Shown: positions 1 to 9,144 of the stretch, piece after piece
Position numbering within the stretch: position 1 is the stretch's first letter
How the letters are laid out: each line of letters starts with the position of its first letter
DNA from: Prochlorococcus sp. AG-363-N20
GTDB taxonomy: Bacteria > Cyanobacteriota > Cyanobacteriia > PCC-6307 > Cyanobiaceae
Length of the DNA stretch: 64,000 nucleotides
Direction: 5' to 3'
Assembly (NCBI GenBank): GCA_003280105.1
Contig: QCFX01000004.1
Coordinates: 1-64,000 of the forward strand
The notes under the pieces: generated by a model
What the model saw: only the letters and a program-made list of their open reading frames with translations
Told to the model about the DNA's origin: nothing
Database searches by the model: none
Position numbers and translations under genes: made by a program

Positions 1-68
1 TCGAACGGAATGCATTAAATGCTCTGCGCAACTTTGATCAATCTGTTCAGGATTACATCGCTTCTTGA
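1..68 (+). CDS. 3' end of an unidentified gene (partial)
   Basis: The third forward frame is open from the left edge to a TGA at 66-68, reading ERNALNALRNFDQSVQDYIAS. It would end convergently, overlapping the last bases of the minus-strand hydrolase gene by about 16 bp. Tail-to-tail overlaps of this size occur elsewhere in the window. The fragment is too short to identify and could be chance. Confidence 0.35.
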   Translation, partial: ERNALNALRNFDQSVQDYIAS

Positions 69-964
69 ATTAATTTCATAAGCACGGGATTCACTTTTTC
101 AGGCGCTTCGTCATGTGGGCAATGACCTACACCTTGAATGATTTCTAAAGAACGAATGCAATCAAATGAGTAAAACCAACGCTTGGCTTCTTCTAGTGGT
201 TCCCATGGATCTATTTCTCCCCAAATGAGATCCACAGGAACTTTTGTTGTTAAAAGAAGCTCTTGGGCAAGGTGATCATTGAAAATATTTATGAAGCCAT
301 GAAATGCCTCGCAGGCCCCTTTTGTTTGACTAGGTCTATAGAGAATATCCAATAGATTTTGATTAATATTGTTCTCACTTGGATAGGCTTTTTTCAAAAC
401 ACTTTTGATCAGAGATGGCTTTGCTGCGTTTTTAAAGAGTTCTTGACTGAGCCATCGCTGGCTAACGAACGACTTAAGTAAAGGTCTCATTAGACGTGCT
501 CCCAATGGTTTTTCATAGAGCCTTTTGTCATCCATTGCTCTTTGAGCACAGTCGATCAAGATCAACGATGAACAGGAATTCTTAAGCAGTTGAGAAGCTC
601 TAAGCGCTACAACTCCTCCGATCGAATTACCTATAAGAATTACAGGCCTTTTAACAACTTCATTACAAAAATCAGCGACTTGATTAGCCCAAGAATCGAA
701 TCCATATGAGAAGTCTCCTTGTACTTTTTGGTTATTATTCAACCTTGCCTTTGGTTTACTACTTTCGCCGAAACCGATTAGATCTATTGCATAGCAGCTT
801 GTTATTTTCCCTAGTTCTGGTTGGTTGTGACGCCAATGCTCTTTACAGGCACCAAATCCATGGATAAGCAAAATTGCAGGGGTTGAATTTCCAGCCGAAC
901 CTGTCTTATTCCAGGCGACTTCTAATGCATCCCATTCCCACATACTTTTTTGTTTAATGGTCAC
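53..964 (-). CDS. alpha/beta hydrolase, chlorophyll dephytylase/pheophytinase-like
   Basis: A 303-aa alpha/beta-hydrolase. The oxyanion motif HGFGACKEHWR lies near residue 35, the nucleophile elbow GNSIGG near 113, an Asp-containing WGEIDPWEP near 249 and the catalytic His in VGHCPHDE near 280, so the Ser-Asp-His triad looks complete. The HGFGA..HWR and GHCPHDE signatures resemble plant and cyanobacterial hydrolases that remove phytol from chlorophylls or pheophytin; substrate is inferred, not shown. A paralogue lies at 32682. The ATG at 964 is only 2 bp from the mutY ORF on the other strand, so the true start may be the Met at residue 8 (MWEWDALE) or promoters lie inside coding sequence. Confidence 0.85.
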   Translation of the reverse strand: MTIKQKSMWEWDALEVAWNKTGSAGNSTPAILLIHGFGACKEHWRHNQPELGKITSCYAIDLIGFGESSKPKARLNNNQKVQGDFSYGFDSWANQVADFCNEVVKRPVILIGNSIGGVVALRASQLLKNSCSSLILIDCAQRAMDDKRLYEKPLGARLMRPLLKSFVSQRWLSQELFKNAAKPSLIKSVLKKAYPSENNINQNLLDILYRPSQTKGACEAFHGFINIFNDHLAQELLLTTKVPVDLIWGEIDPWEPLEEAKRWFYSFDCIRSLEIIQGVGHCPHDEAPEKVNPVLMKLIQEAM

Positions 965-966
965 AT

Positions 967-2169
967 TTGGTCCTCTCAGTAAAATTGGTTGATGTTGTGG
1001 GAAGGCAGTTTCCTGGTGATATTCATAGCTTGCATTTTTCTAATGAGCTAAAAAAAGATCTGCGCAAAGCTTTGCTCGAATGGTTTGAGAATAATGGAAG
1101 GCATGATATCCCTTGGAAGTTGAAAGAGAATGGAAGTCGTCCAAATAAAGGAGAGCAATTAAGCGTTTACAAAATATGGGTTGCTGAAGTGATGCTTCAG
1201 CAAACTCAATTGCAAGTTGTTTTACCTTTTTGGAACAAGTGGATGAAGGCTTTCCCGTCCATTATTTCTTTTGCTAATGCTGATGAGCAGGAAGTTTTAT
1301 TACATTGGCAGGGCTTGGGTTATTACTCAAGAGCCAGGAGATTTCATGCGGCTGCCAAAATTATTACTAAAACAAATCGTTCTAGTGTTTTCACAGAACC
1401 TGTTGTTTGGCCACAAGATCTAGAAAGTTGGCTTGCTTTGCCTGGAATAGGTCGTACGACAGCAAATAGCATTCTTTCCTCAGCTTTTGACGCACCATTC
1501 CCTTTATTAGATGGGAATGTCAAAAGAGTGTTGTCACGTTTGATTGCAAGTCCTCAACCAACAAAAGATTGTTTGAAGGATTTGTGGGTTCTAAGTGAAA
1601 ACTTACTGGATCGTGATAACTCAAGAAACTTCAACCAGGGATTGATGGATTTAGGCGCAAAGGTTTGCAGACCTAGTAATCCAAAATGTTCTATTTGCCC
1701 TTGGCATTTTTCTTGTCTTGCGTACTCTTTTGATAATCCAGCAATTTTTCCAGTGAAGCCTGAAAAAAAAGAATTACCTTTTGAAGTGGTAGGAATAGGA
1801 GTAGTCCTGAATCAAGATGGCTATGTACTTATTGATCAGCGTCTAAATAATGGATTGTTGGGAGGTATGTGGGAGTTTCCTGGAGGTAAGCAAGAAAAAT
1901 CAGAAGCGATTCAAGAAACAATTGTACGTGAATTGCAAGAAGAATTAGGAATTGAGGTTGCAGTTGAGCAATTTTTGATCTCTTTGAATCATTCATATAC
2001 ACATAAAAAAATTCGTTTTGAGGTTTATCTTTGTAAGTGGATACATGGAGAGCCAAAACCTTTAGCCAGTCAGAAAGTTTTATGGGTGAAACCATCTGCT
2101 CTTTGTAAATATCCTTTTCCTGCAGCCAATGCAAAAATGATTAAGGCTTTGTTGGAATTTCTCCAATAG
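967..2169 (+). CDS. mutY: A/G-specific adenine DNA glycosylase MutY
   Basis: This enzyme removes adenine mispaired with 8-oxoguanine in base excision repair. The 400-aa product has the helix-hairpin-helix GPD core LPGIGRTTA near residue 158 followed by LLDGNVKRVLSRL with the catalytic Asp, and the MutY signature VAEVMLQQTQ near 72. A [4Fe-4S] cluster loop is visible as C-x6-C-x2-C-x5-C (CRPSNPKCSICPWHFSC). The C-terminal domain is of NUDIX type, with the box GGKQEKSEAIQETIVRELQEELGI, as usual for 8-oxoG recognition. The start is uncertain: the ORF begins with TTG at 967 and there is no early ATG. Confidence 0.93.
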   Translation: MVLSVKLVDVVGRQFPGDIHSLHFSNELKKDLRKALLEWFENNGRHDIPWKLKENGSRPNKGEQLSVYKIWVAEVMLQQTQLQVVLPFWNKWMKAFPSIISFANADEQEVLLHWQGLGYYSRARRFHAAAKIITKTNRSSVFTEPVVWPQDLESWLALPGIGRTTANSILSSAFDAPFPLLDGNVKRVLSRLIASPQPTKDCLKDLWVLSENLLDRDNSRNFNQGLMDLGAKVCRPSNPKCSICPWHFSCLAYSFDNPAIFPVKPEKKELPFEVVGIGVVLNQDGYVLIDQRLNNGLLGGMWEFPGGKQEKSEAIQETIVRELQEELGIEVAVEQFLISLNHSYTHKKIRFEVYLCKWIHGEPKPLASQKVLWVKPSALCKYPFPAANAKMIKALLEFLQ

Positions 2170-2208
2170 AAAATTGTTCGTACTACTAGTTCAATTAGAA
2201 ATTTCTTA

Positions 2209-3249
2209 ATGGAACATAACTTGAATACTCAAATTAATCAGAAAAACTTTCCAGAAGTTATCTGTTTTGGAGAGGCACTTCTAGACAGATTAGGGCCTCT
2301 AGGCGGAGACCCAGAATGTGATAGCCCTGTAGAAGATTGCTTAGGTGGCGCTCCTGCAAATGTTGCATGTGCTTTGGCTAGGTTGGGGACCCAAGCAGCT
2401 TTTATTGGTTGTTTGGGCACAGATGAGATTGGCTCAAAGTTCAAGCATTTGATGGTTAGTCGAGATGTGGATATTCAAGGCTTACAGGTGATTGGAAGTA
2501 TTCCGACTCGGATTGTATTAGTTAGACGTGATTCAATGGGTGAAAGGTCTTTTCAGGGCTTTTCTTATGAAAAAGGTAATATCTTTGCTGATCAGCTGTT
2601 GAATATTAATGATTTAAAAGAGTCATGGGGATTAATTGCAAGTAAAGCTAGCTGGCTATTGATTGGGACAATTCCGATGGCCAGTACTGTGTCTGCAGAA
2701 GCATTATTATGGAGTGTAGAAAAAGCTTATCAAAGTGGAATAAAGATTGCTATTGATATCAATTGGAGACCAACTTTTTGGGATCCAAATAGCTCCCCAG
2801 ACAGGGCTCCCAGTAAAAGTGAGCTATTGATCATCAGGCCTATTTTAGAAAAAGCTTCTTTAATTAAATTAGCTAAGGAAGAAGCTATTTGGTTTTTTGC
2901 TACTTATGACCCTAAGCAAATTTCAGATTTGTTACCACAGAAACCGGATATAGTAGTTACTGATGGTGCGGAAACATTGCGTTGGTATGTTTCTGGTTTT
3001 TTCGGAGAAATGCAACCAATTGCACCACCAGAAATTATTGATACCACAGGAGCTGGTGATGCTTTTACAGCAGGGTTTTTGAACCAACTACTAGCTTGTC
3101 CAAAAGATTCCTTAACCTTAAAAAGTATTAATGATAGCGTCATCTTCGCTGCAGGATGTGGAGCACTTGTATGTACCGGAGCAGGCGCCATTAACCCTCA
3201 ACCCACTAAAGATCAGGTCAATGCTTTTTTGTCGGAACTTGAAGGCTGA
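2209..3249 (+). CDS. PfkB-family sugar kinase, fructokinase-like
   Basis: A 346-aa ribokinase/PfkB-family carbohydrate kinase. N-terminal signature GGAPANVACALARLG lies near residue 46 and the C-terminal signature DTTGAGDAFTAGFL near 278, holding the catalytic Asp and anion hole. Fructose is the probable substrate because CFGEALLDRL...GGAPANVA is the fructokinase style of N-terminus, but this family changes substrate easily. It starts 39 bp after mutY on the same strand. Its 3' end overlaps the 3' end of the convergent tsaE gene by 37 bp, which is real coding overlap since both C-termini are family-typical. Confidence 0.85.
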   Translation: MEHNLNTQINQKNFPEVICFGEALLDRLGPLGGDPECDSPVEDCLGGAPANVACALARLGTQAAFIGCLGTDEIGSKFKHLMVSRDVDIQGLQVIGSIPTRIVLVRRDSMGERSFQGFSYEKGNIFADQLLNINDLKESWGLIASKASWLLIGTIPMASTVSAEALLWSVEKAYQSGIKIAIDINWRPTFWDPNSSPDRAPSKSELLIIRPILEKASLIKLAKEEAIWFFATYDPKQISDLLPQKPDIVVTDGAETLRWYVSGFFGEMQPIAPPEIIDTTGAGDAFTAGFLNQLLACPKDSLTLKSINDSVIFAAGCGALVCTGAGAINPQPTKDQVNAFLSELEG

Positions 3250-3725
3250 GTGAGAGAAGCTATGCGACCTCCATTGTTTCGATATCGCAAGTTTATTCGC
3301 AATGCTTCAGGAACTTTGAGCTGTAATCGCTCTGACCATTCGATCACCATTAGCGCGCCTATAGCCTCTGCTTCTTCTTCTTCTTGAAGGAATAATTCAT
3401 CTGCAGATCCTGGTTCTTCCAGTCGATACAGGTCTAAATGCACTAATGGAGGCTTGCCCGTTAAGTAGTGCTGTGAAAGAGCAAAAGTTGGACTAGTTAT
3501 AGGCTCATTTATTCCAAGACTAATAGCCAGCCCTTTGACGAGAGAAGTTTTTCCTGAGCCTAAAGGCCCTTCTAATAGCAGCAATTTCAAGTCGGGAAAA
3601 TGTTTTGTAAGTCCCTTCCCTAGAGCAATTGTTTCTTCAAGGTTGCTTAGTATCCAGCATGAATCTGTAGATTGCCAAGCAATAACGTTTGGCTCTTCGG
3701 GCATCCCGTAGAGATTATTTGTCAT
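3213..3725 (-). CDS. tsaE: tRNA t6A synthesis ATPase TsaE (YjeE family)
   Basis: TsaE is the small P-loop ATPase that works with TsaB and TsaD to make N6-threonylcarbamoyladenosine at A37 of ANN-decoding tRNAs. The 170-aa product has Walker [14 protein letters not shown] near residue 54, the family motif [10 protein letters not shown], then VHLDLYRL and IEWSERL. The ATG at 3725 has a strong upstream purine run (TAGGGGGAA on the minus strand). The extended Ser/Lys tail overlaps the convergent sugar kinase. It is divergent from ahcY with only 24 bp between the start codons, so the two must share or overlap promoter elements. Confidence 0.9.
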   Translation of the reverse strand: MTNNLYGMPEEPNVIAWQSTDSCWILSNLEETIALGKGLTKHFPDLKLLLLEGPLGSGKTSLVKGLAISLGINEPITSPTFALSQHYLTGKPPLVHLDLYRLEEPGSADELFLQEEEEAEAIGALMVIEWSERLQLKVPEALRINLRYRNNGGRIASLTQPSSSDKKALT

Positions 3726-3749
3726 TTCCCCCTAAGAGAGCTTTTAATC

Positions 3750-5180
3750 ATGGTTGCAGTGCAAACATCTCAAATCACTTTGAATGATTCTTCTGACTAC
3801 GTTGTAGCTGATTTGGATCAAGCCAGTTTTGGTCGTAAGGAATTGACGATTGCCGAAACTGAAATGCCTGGTTTGATGGCGCTTCGGGCTAAATACGGAA
3901 CCGACAAGCCACTCAAGGGTGCCTGTATTGCAGGCAGCCTTCATATGACTATTCAAACAGGGGTTCTGATTGAGACATTAGTGGCTTTAGGTGCAAAAGT
4001 TCGCTGGGCTTCTTGCAACATTTTTTCAACACAAGACCATGCGGCTGCAGCGATGGCTAAAGCAGGAATTCCAGTCTTTGCGATCAAAGGAGAGACCTTA
4101 GATGAATATTGGGCTTATACCCATCGAATTTTTGAGTGGAGTGATGGGGAAGTGCCAAATATGATTCTTGACGATGGTGGAGATGCAACTGGCTTGATAA
4201 TTCTTGGAAGTAAGGCTGAGAAAGATCTGTCAGTTCTAGATGCTCCTTCTAATGAAGAAGAAACAGCTTTATTTGCTTCTATTCGTAGAAAACTTTCAGA
4301 AGATTCAACTTTTTACTCACGCATTAAATCATCTATTCAGGGGGTTACAGAAGAGACCACAACTGGTGTTGCGCGCCTTTATCAAATGCAAAAGAGTGGC
4401 GACCTACCCTTCCCTGCAATTAATGTGAATGACTCAGTGACTAAAAGTAAGTTTGACAATCTCTATGGTTGTCGAGAGTCATTAGTTGATGGAATTAAGA
4501 GAGCTACCGATGTAATGGTTGCAGGAAAGGTTGCTTTGGTAATGGGTTATGGAGATGTTGGCAAAGGTTCAGCACAGTCTTTAAGAGGTCTTGGTGCAAC
4601 AGTTCTGGTTGCAGAGATTGATCCCATATGTGCTCTACAGGCTGCAATGGAGGGTTATCGAGTTGTTCGGCTAGATGATGTAGTGAAAGAAGTAGATATT
4701 TTTGTTACTGCAACAGGTAACTATCAAGTCATTTGTCATAAACATCTAATTCAAATGAAGGATGAAGCAATTGTTTGCAATATTGGCCATTTTGATAATG
4801 AAATTGATGTTTCATCACTGAAGAAATATCAATGGGAAAATATCAAACCCCAAGTTGATCACATAACTTTGCCAAATGGCAATAAGATTATTCTTTTAGC
4901 TGAAGGAAGGCTGGTGAATTTAGGCTGTGCAACAGGCCATCCCAGCTTTGTTATGAGTAATTCTTTCACGAACCAAGTGTTAGCTCAAATTGAGTTATTT
5001 ACAAAAGGCTCTCATTACTCAAATGAAGTATATGTTTTACCTAAGCAACTTGATGAGATGGTTGCTCGCTTACATCTCGAAAAAATAGGAGCGAATTTAA
5101 CAGAGCTAACAATGGATCAGGCTAAATATATAAATGTTCCAGTTGAGGGACCTTACAAGGCAACGCACTATCGTTATTAA
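3750..5180 (+). CDS. ahcY: S-adenosylhomocysteinase
   Basis: AhcY hydrolyses S-adenosylhomocysteine to homocysteine and adenosine, keeping the methylation cycle running. Family motifs are complete: [36 protein letters not shown] near the N-terminus, the NAD-binding glycine loop [10 protein letters not shown] in the middle, and the terminal YKATHYRY that completes the neighbouring active site in the tetramer. The ORF track starts at 3672, but that extension runs back over tsaE. The ATG at 3750 (MVAVQTSQ) gives 476 aa, a normal length. Confidence 0.97.
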   Translation: MVAVQTSQITLNDSSDYVVADLDQASFGRKELTIAETEMPGLMALRAKYGTDKPLKGACIAGSLHMTIQTGVLIETLVALGAKVRWASCNIFSTQDHAAAAMAKAGIPVFAIKGETLDEYWAYTHRIFEWSDGEVPNMILDDGGDATGLIILGSKAEKDLSVLDAPSNEEETALFASIRRKLSEDSTFYSRIKSSIQGVTEETTTGVARLYQMQKSGDLPFPAINVNDSVTKSKFDNLYGCRESLVDGIKRATDVMVAGKVALVMGYGDVGKGSAQSLRGLGATVLVAEIDPICALQAAMEGYRVVRLDDVVKEVDIFVTATGNYQVICHKHLIQMKDEAIVCNIGHFDNEIDVSSLKKYQWENIKPQVDHITLPNGNKIILLAEGRLVNLGCATGHPSFVMSNSFTNQVLAQIELFTKGSHYSNEVYVLPKQLDEMVARLHLEKIGANLTELTMDQAKYINVPVEGPYKATHYRY

Positions 5181-5235
5181 TCAAATAAAATTAATCAAAG
5201 CTTATCCTGCTTAAAAGTTTTTAATTCACATATTA

Positions 5236-5895
5236 ATGGCTATAACAGATCAAATTAGCAATTTGCCTGACTTAATCGGCAAAGCTGTAGAGGCTAATCA
5301 ATTAATAGGATATAGCGCGATTTTACTGGCAATGTTTCTGGAAAATCTCTTTCCACCTATCCCTTCTGAGATAATCATGCCATTAGGTGGATTTTACGTT
5401 CAGCAGGGACAATTGCACTTTTTCCCAGTTGTTCTTGCTGGACTGATTGGCACTGTGTTGGGTGCATTCCCATGGTATGGAATAGGTCGATTAGTTAATG
5501 AAGAAAAAATTGAATTATGGCTTAAAAAAAATGGAAAGTGGATTGGTATCAGCCCTAATGAATTAGGAAGGAGTCGTAGATGGTTTAGTCGCTATGGAAC
5601 CGCACTTGTTTTTTGGGGGCGTTTGGTTCCTGGTATTAGAACTTTGATTTCTGTACCAGCAGGCATTGAATTAATGCCTATCTTTCCTTTCATTATTTGG
5701 ACTACAGCAGGGAGTTTAATATGGACATTGTTATTAACTACAGCAGGATTTTTTCTTGGTGAAAGTTATAGTAATGTTGAACTCTTGATTGATCCTTTCT
5801 CGAAGGGAATCAAAGTGGTTTTGATTGTTATATTTATATCTTCATTGGTTTGGGTCGGGATACGTGTTTGGCGTAGCAGAAAATCTAGAAATTGA
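5236..5895 (+). CDS. DedA-family inner membrane protein
   Basis: A 219-aa polytopic membrane protein of the DedA (SNARE-associated, PF09335) family. The hallmark ENLFPPIPSEIIMPLGG lies near residue 37 and the second re-entrant segment with the conserved arginine (FWGRLVPGIRTLISVPAGI) near 125, followed by two hydrophobic helices. Members are linked to undecaprenyl-phosphate or phospholipid flipping; which lipid is used here cannot be read from sequence. It follows ahcY by 55 bp and ends tail-to-tail with ssb, 3 bp apart. Confidence 0.88.
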   Translation: MAITDQISNLPDLIGKAVEANQLIGYSAILLAMFLENLFPPIPSEIIMPLGGFYVQQGQLHFFPVVLAGLIGTVLGAFPWYGIGRLVNEEKIELWLKKNGKWIGISPNELGRSRRWFSRYGTALVFWGRLVPGIRTLISVPAGIELMPIFPFIIWTTAGSLIWTLLLTTAGFFLGESYSNVELLIDPFSKGIKVVLIVIFISSLVWVGIRVWRSRKSRN

Positions 5896-5898
5896 TCT

Positions 5899-6288
5899 CT
5901 AAAAGGGAATTTCTTCTTCATTAGGGCCATTCGCTAGAGGTCTTTCATTATTAAAACCCCCAGATTCTGCATCTTTTTTGGATCCCAGTAGTTCCAACCT
6001 ATCTACTCGAACTACAGGCTTGCTTCTCCCTTCTCCAGTGTTTCTATCTGTCCAAGTGTCCATTTTGAAGCTACCGATAATTCCAATTAAGGATCCTTTT
6101 TTTACATAATCTGCGGCGACTTGTGCTTGTTTGCCCCAAATTTCAAGGTTGAACCAATCAGGTTCTTCATCTCTACCTCGACGATTCACGGCCATAGTCA
6201 AGTTTGCTACTACGCTGCCAGATTCGAAATAACGAACTTCAGGATCTCTGCCTGCTCTTCCGACAAGACTGACTGAATTAACTCCCAA
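5899..6288 (-). CDS. ssb: single-stranded DNA-binding protein
   Basis: SSB coats single-stranded DNA in replication, recombination and repair. The OB-fold reads GVNSVSLVGRAGRDPEVRYFESGSVVANLTMAVNR, then DWFNLEIWGKQA and VKKGSLIGIIGSF; the acidic tail EEEIPF is the partner-docking tip. The ORF track begins at an upstream ATG (6324), but homologues start at the GVNSV segment. A TTG at 6288 is preceded by TAGGAG at good spacing, so I choose it (129 aa). It is divergent from mreB. Confidence 0.9.
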   Translation of the reverse strand: MGVNSVSLVGRAGRDPEVRYFESGSVVANLTMAVNRRGRDEEPDWFNLEIWGKQAQVAADYVKKGSLIGIIGSFKMDTWTDRNTGEGRSKPVVRVDRLELLGSKKDAESGGFNNERPLANGPNEEEIPF

Positions 6289-6403
6289 TTGATAGCTCCT
6301 AAAAGGTTGATATGGCCTAATCATCTAGCAAATAATTGGAACTGGCGTGCAAGGAGTTCAAGACTCTTCGTTAGAAGTAACAAGAGACTGAACGGAATGC
6401 CCC

Positions 6404-6409
6404 TATGAT
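6404..6409 (+). promoter_or_regulatory. possible -10 box for mreB
   Basis: TATGAT, a near-consensus sigma-70 -10 hexamer, sits 21 bp before the GTG start of mreB in the ssb-mreB divergent spacer. No convincing -35 element is visible, which is common in Prochlorococcus. Confidence 0.3.
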
Positions 6410-6430
6410 TCCGCGAAAAGAGGAATTTCT

Positions 6431-7483
6431 GTGTTTTTAAGCCGCTTTAAATTTTCTCGTGATATTGGCATCGATCTGGGGACGGCAAATACCTTGATTT
6501 ATGTTTCCGGCAAGGGAATTGTTCTTCAAGAGCCTTCTGTTGTGGCGATGGATTTAGAGGAGGGAGTGCCGATGGCAGTAGGCGATGATGCGAAGTTGAT
6601 GTTAGGACGTACTCCGGGCAATATTCGAGCTGTAAGACCTCTTCGTGATGGCGTAATTGCTGACTTCGATGCTGCTGAGCAGATGCTTAAAAGCTTTATT
6701 CAAAAATGTAATGAAGGCAGAGGGATTATTTCTCCTCGACTTGTTGTTGGTATCCCAAGCGGTGTTACAGGAGTAGAGCGAAGGGCTGTTCGCGAGGCTG
6801 GTATGGCTGGGGCCAGAGAAGTGCACTTAATAGATGAACCAGTTGCAGCTGCAATTGGTGCTTCTCTTCCAGTGACTGAGCCAATAGGCACAATGATTGT
6901 TGATATAGGCGGCGGAACCACCGAAGTCGCTGTTCTTAGTTTGGGTGGAACAGTTTTGAGTGAGTCCGTTCGTGTAGCCGGTGATGAAATAAATGACTCA
7001 ATTGCAACCTATTTGAAAAAAGTCCACAACTTGGTTGTTGGAGAACGAACTGCAGAAGATATAAAGATCCGTATTGGATCGGCGTTTCCTGACGATGAAT
7101 ACGATTTGAAATCTATGGATGTCCGTGGCTTGCACTTGCTTTCAGGCCTGCCTCGCTCTATCAACCTACAGGCAGGCGATTTGAGAGAAGCAATGGCTGA
7201 GCCTCTCAACAAAATCGTAGAAGCTGTAAAAAGAACCCTTGAGAGAACTCCACCTGAACTCGCAGCAGACATTGCCGATAGAGGAATCATGCTTGCAGGA
7301 GGAGGGGCATTAGTAAGAGGTATTAGTGATTTGGTCAGCCATGAAACAGGAATATTCACTCATGTAGCTGAAGATCCTCTGCTTTGTGTTGTTAATGGTT
7401 GTGGCCAGGTTTTAGAGGACTTCAAACGTCTCAGAAGAGTTTTGGATACCCCTGATTTTGCGCGCAATTTAGTTTCAGATTGA
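6431..7483 (+). CDS. mreB: rod shape-determining protein MreB
   Basis: MreB is the bacterial actin that organises peptidoglycan synthesis along the cell body. The phosphate-1 motif DIGIDLGTANTLIYV lies near residue 11, phosphate-2 DIGGGTTEVAVLSLGG near 158 and the adenosine motif LAGGGALVRGI near 288. The length, 350 aa, is normal. The start is GTG at 6431, preceded by AGAGGAA. It heads a mreB-mreC-mreD unit: mreC follows after 5 bp, and mreC and mreD overlap. Confidence 0.96.
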   Translation: MFLSRFKFSRDIGIDLGTANTLIYVSGKGIVLQEPSVVAMDLEEGVPMAVGDDAKLMLGRTPGNIRAVRPLRDGVIADFDAAEQMLKSFIQKCNEGRGIISPRLVVGIPSGVTGVERRAVREAGMAGAREVHLIDEPVAAAIGASLPVTEPIGTMIVDIGGGTTEVAVLSLGGTVLSESVRVAGDEINDSIATYLKKVHNLVVGERTAEDIKIRIGSAFPDDEYDLKSMDVRGLHLLSGLPRSINLQAGDLREAMAEPLNKIVEAVKRTLERTPPELAADIADRGIMLAGGGALVRGISDLVSHETGIFTHVAEDPLLCVVNGCGQVLEDFKRLRRVLDTPDFARNLVSD

Positions 7484-7488
7484 TTTAA

Positions 7489-8235
7489 ATGGAGGGAGGC
7501 CCAGGACTGGCAACCTTGCGTTGGCGTTTTTTGCGCAAGCTTTGGCCTTGGTTTTTTCTTATAGGCTTATTAGGCCTAATTCGTTGGAGCAAAGGTTCAG
7601 GCTTTGCTGATTTTTATGCAGTTATGAAAAGGCCTTTTTGGCCTGGACCAGCTCAGCGAGAGTGGGTAGAGAAAGCAGTTCAATTAGAGCAGCAAGTCAA
7701 ACTCAAATTGTTAGAGGAAGACAACCAGCGATTGAGAAAACTGCTTTCGCTGCAAAATTCTTCAGTAGATGGAATAGTTTCAGCTCCAGTTATTTCTCGC
7801 TACTCCAAAGGGTGGTGGCAACAGCTTCAGCTTGGGCAAGGATCAATAAGTGGAATCTCTGTGGGAGATGCTGTCCTTGGGCCGGGTGGATTATTAGGAG
7901 TTATTCACAGTGTGACCCCTACCACAGCTCGAGTTCGATTGCTCACTGCGCATGCGAGTCGGATAGGTGTTTGGGTTATTCAAGCTAAAAGTCATGGGGT
8001 TTTAGTAGGTATGGGTACTACTCGTCCTCAATTAAATTTTTTAGTTAAAGATCCAAAAGTGAAGCCTGGTGATCTTGTGAGTACTTCTCCTGCAAGTACC
8101 ATTCTTCCTCCAAATTTGCCTATAGGAGTAATTCAAACAATTAATAATCAAGCATTGCCAGCACCTACTGCGACCGTGCAATTAATTGCCCCTTCAGAGG
8201 CTATCGACTGGGTCCAGGTCAAGAAGTCCTCATGA
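7489..8235 (+). CDS. mreC: rod shape-determining protein MreC
   Basis: MreC is a bitopic membrane protein linking cytoplasmic MreB to the periplasmic wall-synthesis enzymes. The 248-aa product has an N-terminal membrane helix (FLRKLWPWFFLIGLLGLIRW), a coiled-coil stretch (LEQQVKLKLLEEDNQRLRKLLSL) and the beta-rich MreC core with the typical VGDAVLGPGGLLGVI and TSPASTILPPNLPIGVI segments. It is placed between mreB and mreD with an ATGA overlap to mreD, so translational coupling is likely. Confidence 0.9.
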   Translation: MEGGPGLATLRWRFLRKLWPWFFLIGLLGLIRWSKGSGFADFYAVMKRPFWPGPAQREWVEKAVQLEQQVKLKLLEEDNQRLRKLLSLQNSSVDGIVSAPVISRYSKGWWQQLQLGQGSISGISVGDAVLGPGGLLGVIHSVTPTTARVRLLTAHASRIGVWVIQAKSHGVLVGMGTTRPQLNFLVKDPKVKPGDLVSTSPASTILPPNLPIGVIQTINNQALPAPTATVQLIAPSEAIDWVQVKKSS

Positions 8236-8738
8236 TTAGGCGCAAGGGCATATTTCTTGTGATTTGTTCAGGGTTAATTGTCCCTTTGTTGACCTATGTA
8301 TCTCCTGGTTGGCTTGCTATTTCTGGCATAGCTCCTTCTTGGGGGATCCTTTGGTTAATGCCATGGGCGCTAGAAGCAGGCCCTTGGGCTGGTGTAATTG
8401 CTGGTCTATGTTTAGCTTTGGCATTGGATTCATTAACTATTGGGCTCCCATCTCACTTGCCTTCACTTGTCTTATTAGGCTTTATTTGGGGTCGTCTTGG
8501 AAGCAGAATTACGCCTATTCAAGGCAGCTTGAATTTTGGCTTTATAGCTTTATTAGGGACTTTTTTATCGGGTTTGATTTTTTGGTTGCAAGTATCTTTA
8601 TACCAAAAGGATGCAATAAACTCGCTCGTTAATGCTTGGAGTATTCATACTATTTTGGCAGAAACGATTATGACAGCATTAATTGCACCAATTATTAGTA
8701 CATGGCTACTTGCCTTTTTTAAAACTTGCAGAAATTAA
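8232..8738 (+). CDS. mreD: rod shape-determining membrane protein MreD
   Basis: A 168-aa integral membrane protein, almost entirely hydrophobic with about five membrane segments and few charged residues. Sequence conservation in MreD is low; the call rests mainly on position after mreC (4-bp ATGA overlap), size and topology. It is expected to act with MreC, RodA and a PBP in the elongasome; a rodA-type gene lies at 57320. Confidence 0.82.
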   Translation: MIRRKGIFLVICSGLIVPLLTYVSPGWLAISGIAPSWGILWLMPWALEAGPWAGVIAGLCLALALDSLTIGLPSHLPSLVLLGFIWGRLGSRITPIQGSLNFGFIALLGTFLSGLIFWLQVSLYQKDAINSLVNAWSIHTILAETIMTALIAPIISTWLLAFFKTCRN

Positions 8739-9069
8739 AAACAAATCAATCGAAATTATATTTCTATTTAAACTTTTTGAATGAAGCTTTTTTAAATGTT
8801 GAGAACTCAATTTTTAGATCTGTGAGATTCTTTATGAATTTTTCGATTTTAACTAATTAGGCGGTATCTCCTTGCGAAGAAATATGTATTAGCAAACTGA
8901 AGTCTTAACTTTTGAAGAAGATTCACTGCAAGAAATGGCCAGAAACTGCTTGCCAGTTGAATAATCACGAAAGGGAGTGATCATTTATACAGACCGGATT
9001 TCTGAAAATTTAAGCAAAAATGCTTAAGTAGAAATACTTTAAAAACCTTAAAAAAAACAAAAAACTCCT
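8739..9069. other. gene-free stretch between mreD and the rpaB terminator
   Basis: About 330 bp without a convincing ORF (longest readings are under 10 codons, such as MARNCLPVE). It is AT-rich and contains a perfect hairpin, TTAAGCA-AAAA-TGCTTAA, at 9010-9027. With the terminator that follows, it could encode an untranslated RNA or a long rpaB leader. Confidence 0.5.
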
Positions 9070-9100
9070 CTAATTGGGCCCGAAGAGGGCCTTTTCTTTT
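9070..9100 (+). terminator. Rho-independent terminator upstream of rpaB
   Basis: GGCCC-GAAGA-GGGCC (9077-9091) forms a 5-bp GC hairpin followed by CTTTTCTTTT, a classic intrinsic terminator for plus-strand transcription. It lies about 330 bp after the mreD stop and 45 bp before the rpaB ATG. It may therefore terminate an intergenic small RNA or attenuate rpaB rather than simply end mreBCD. Confidence 0.75.
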
Positions 9101-9144
9101 GAGGTGGAAGGTTATGGTTACTTTTCTTGACGAGGAATTTAGTC

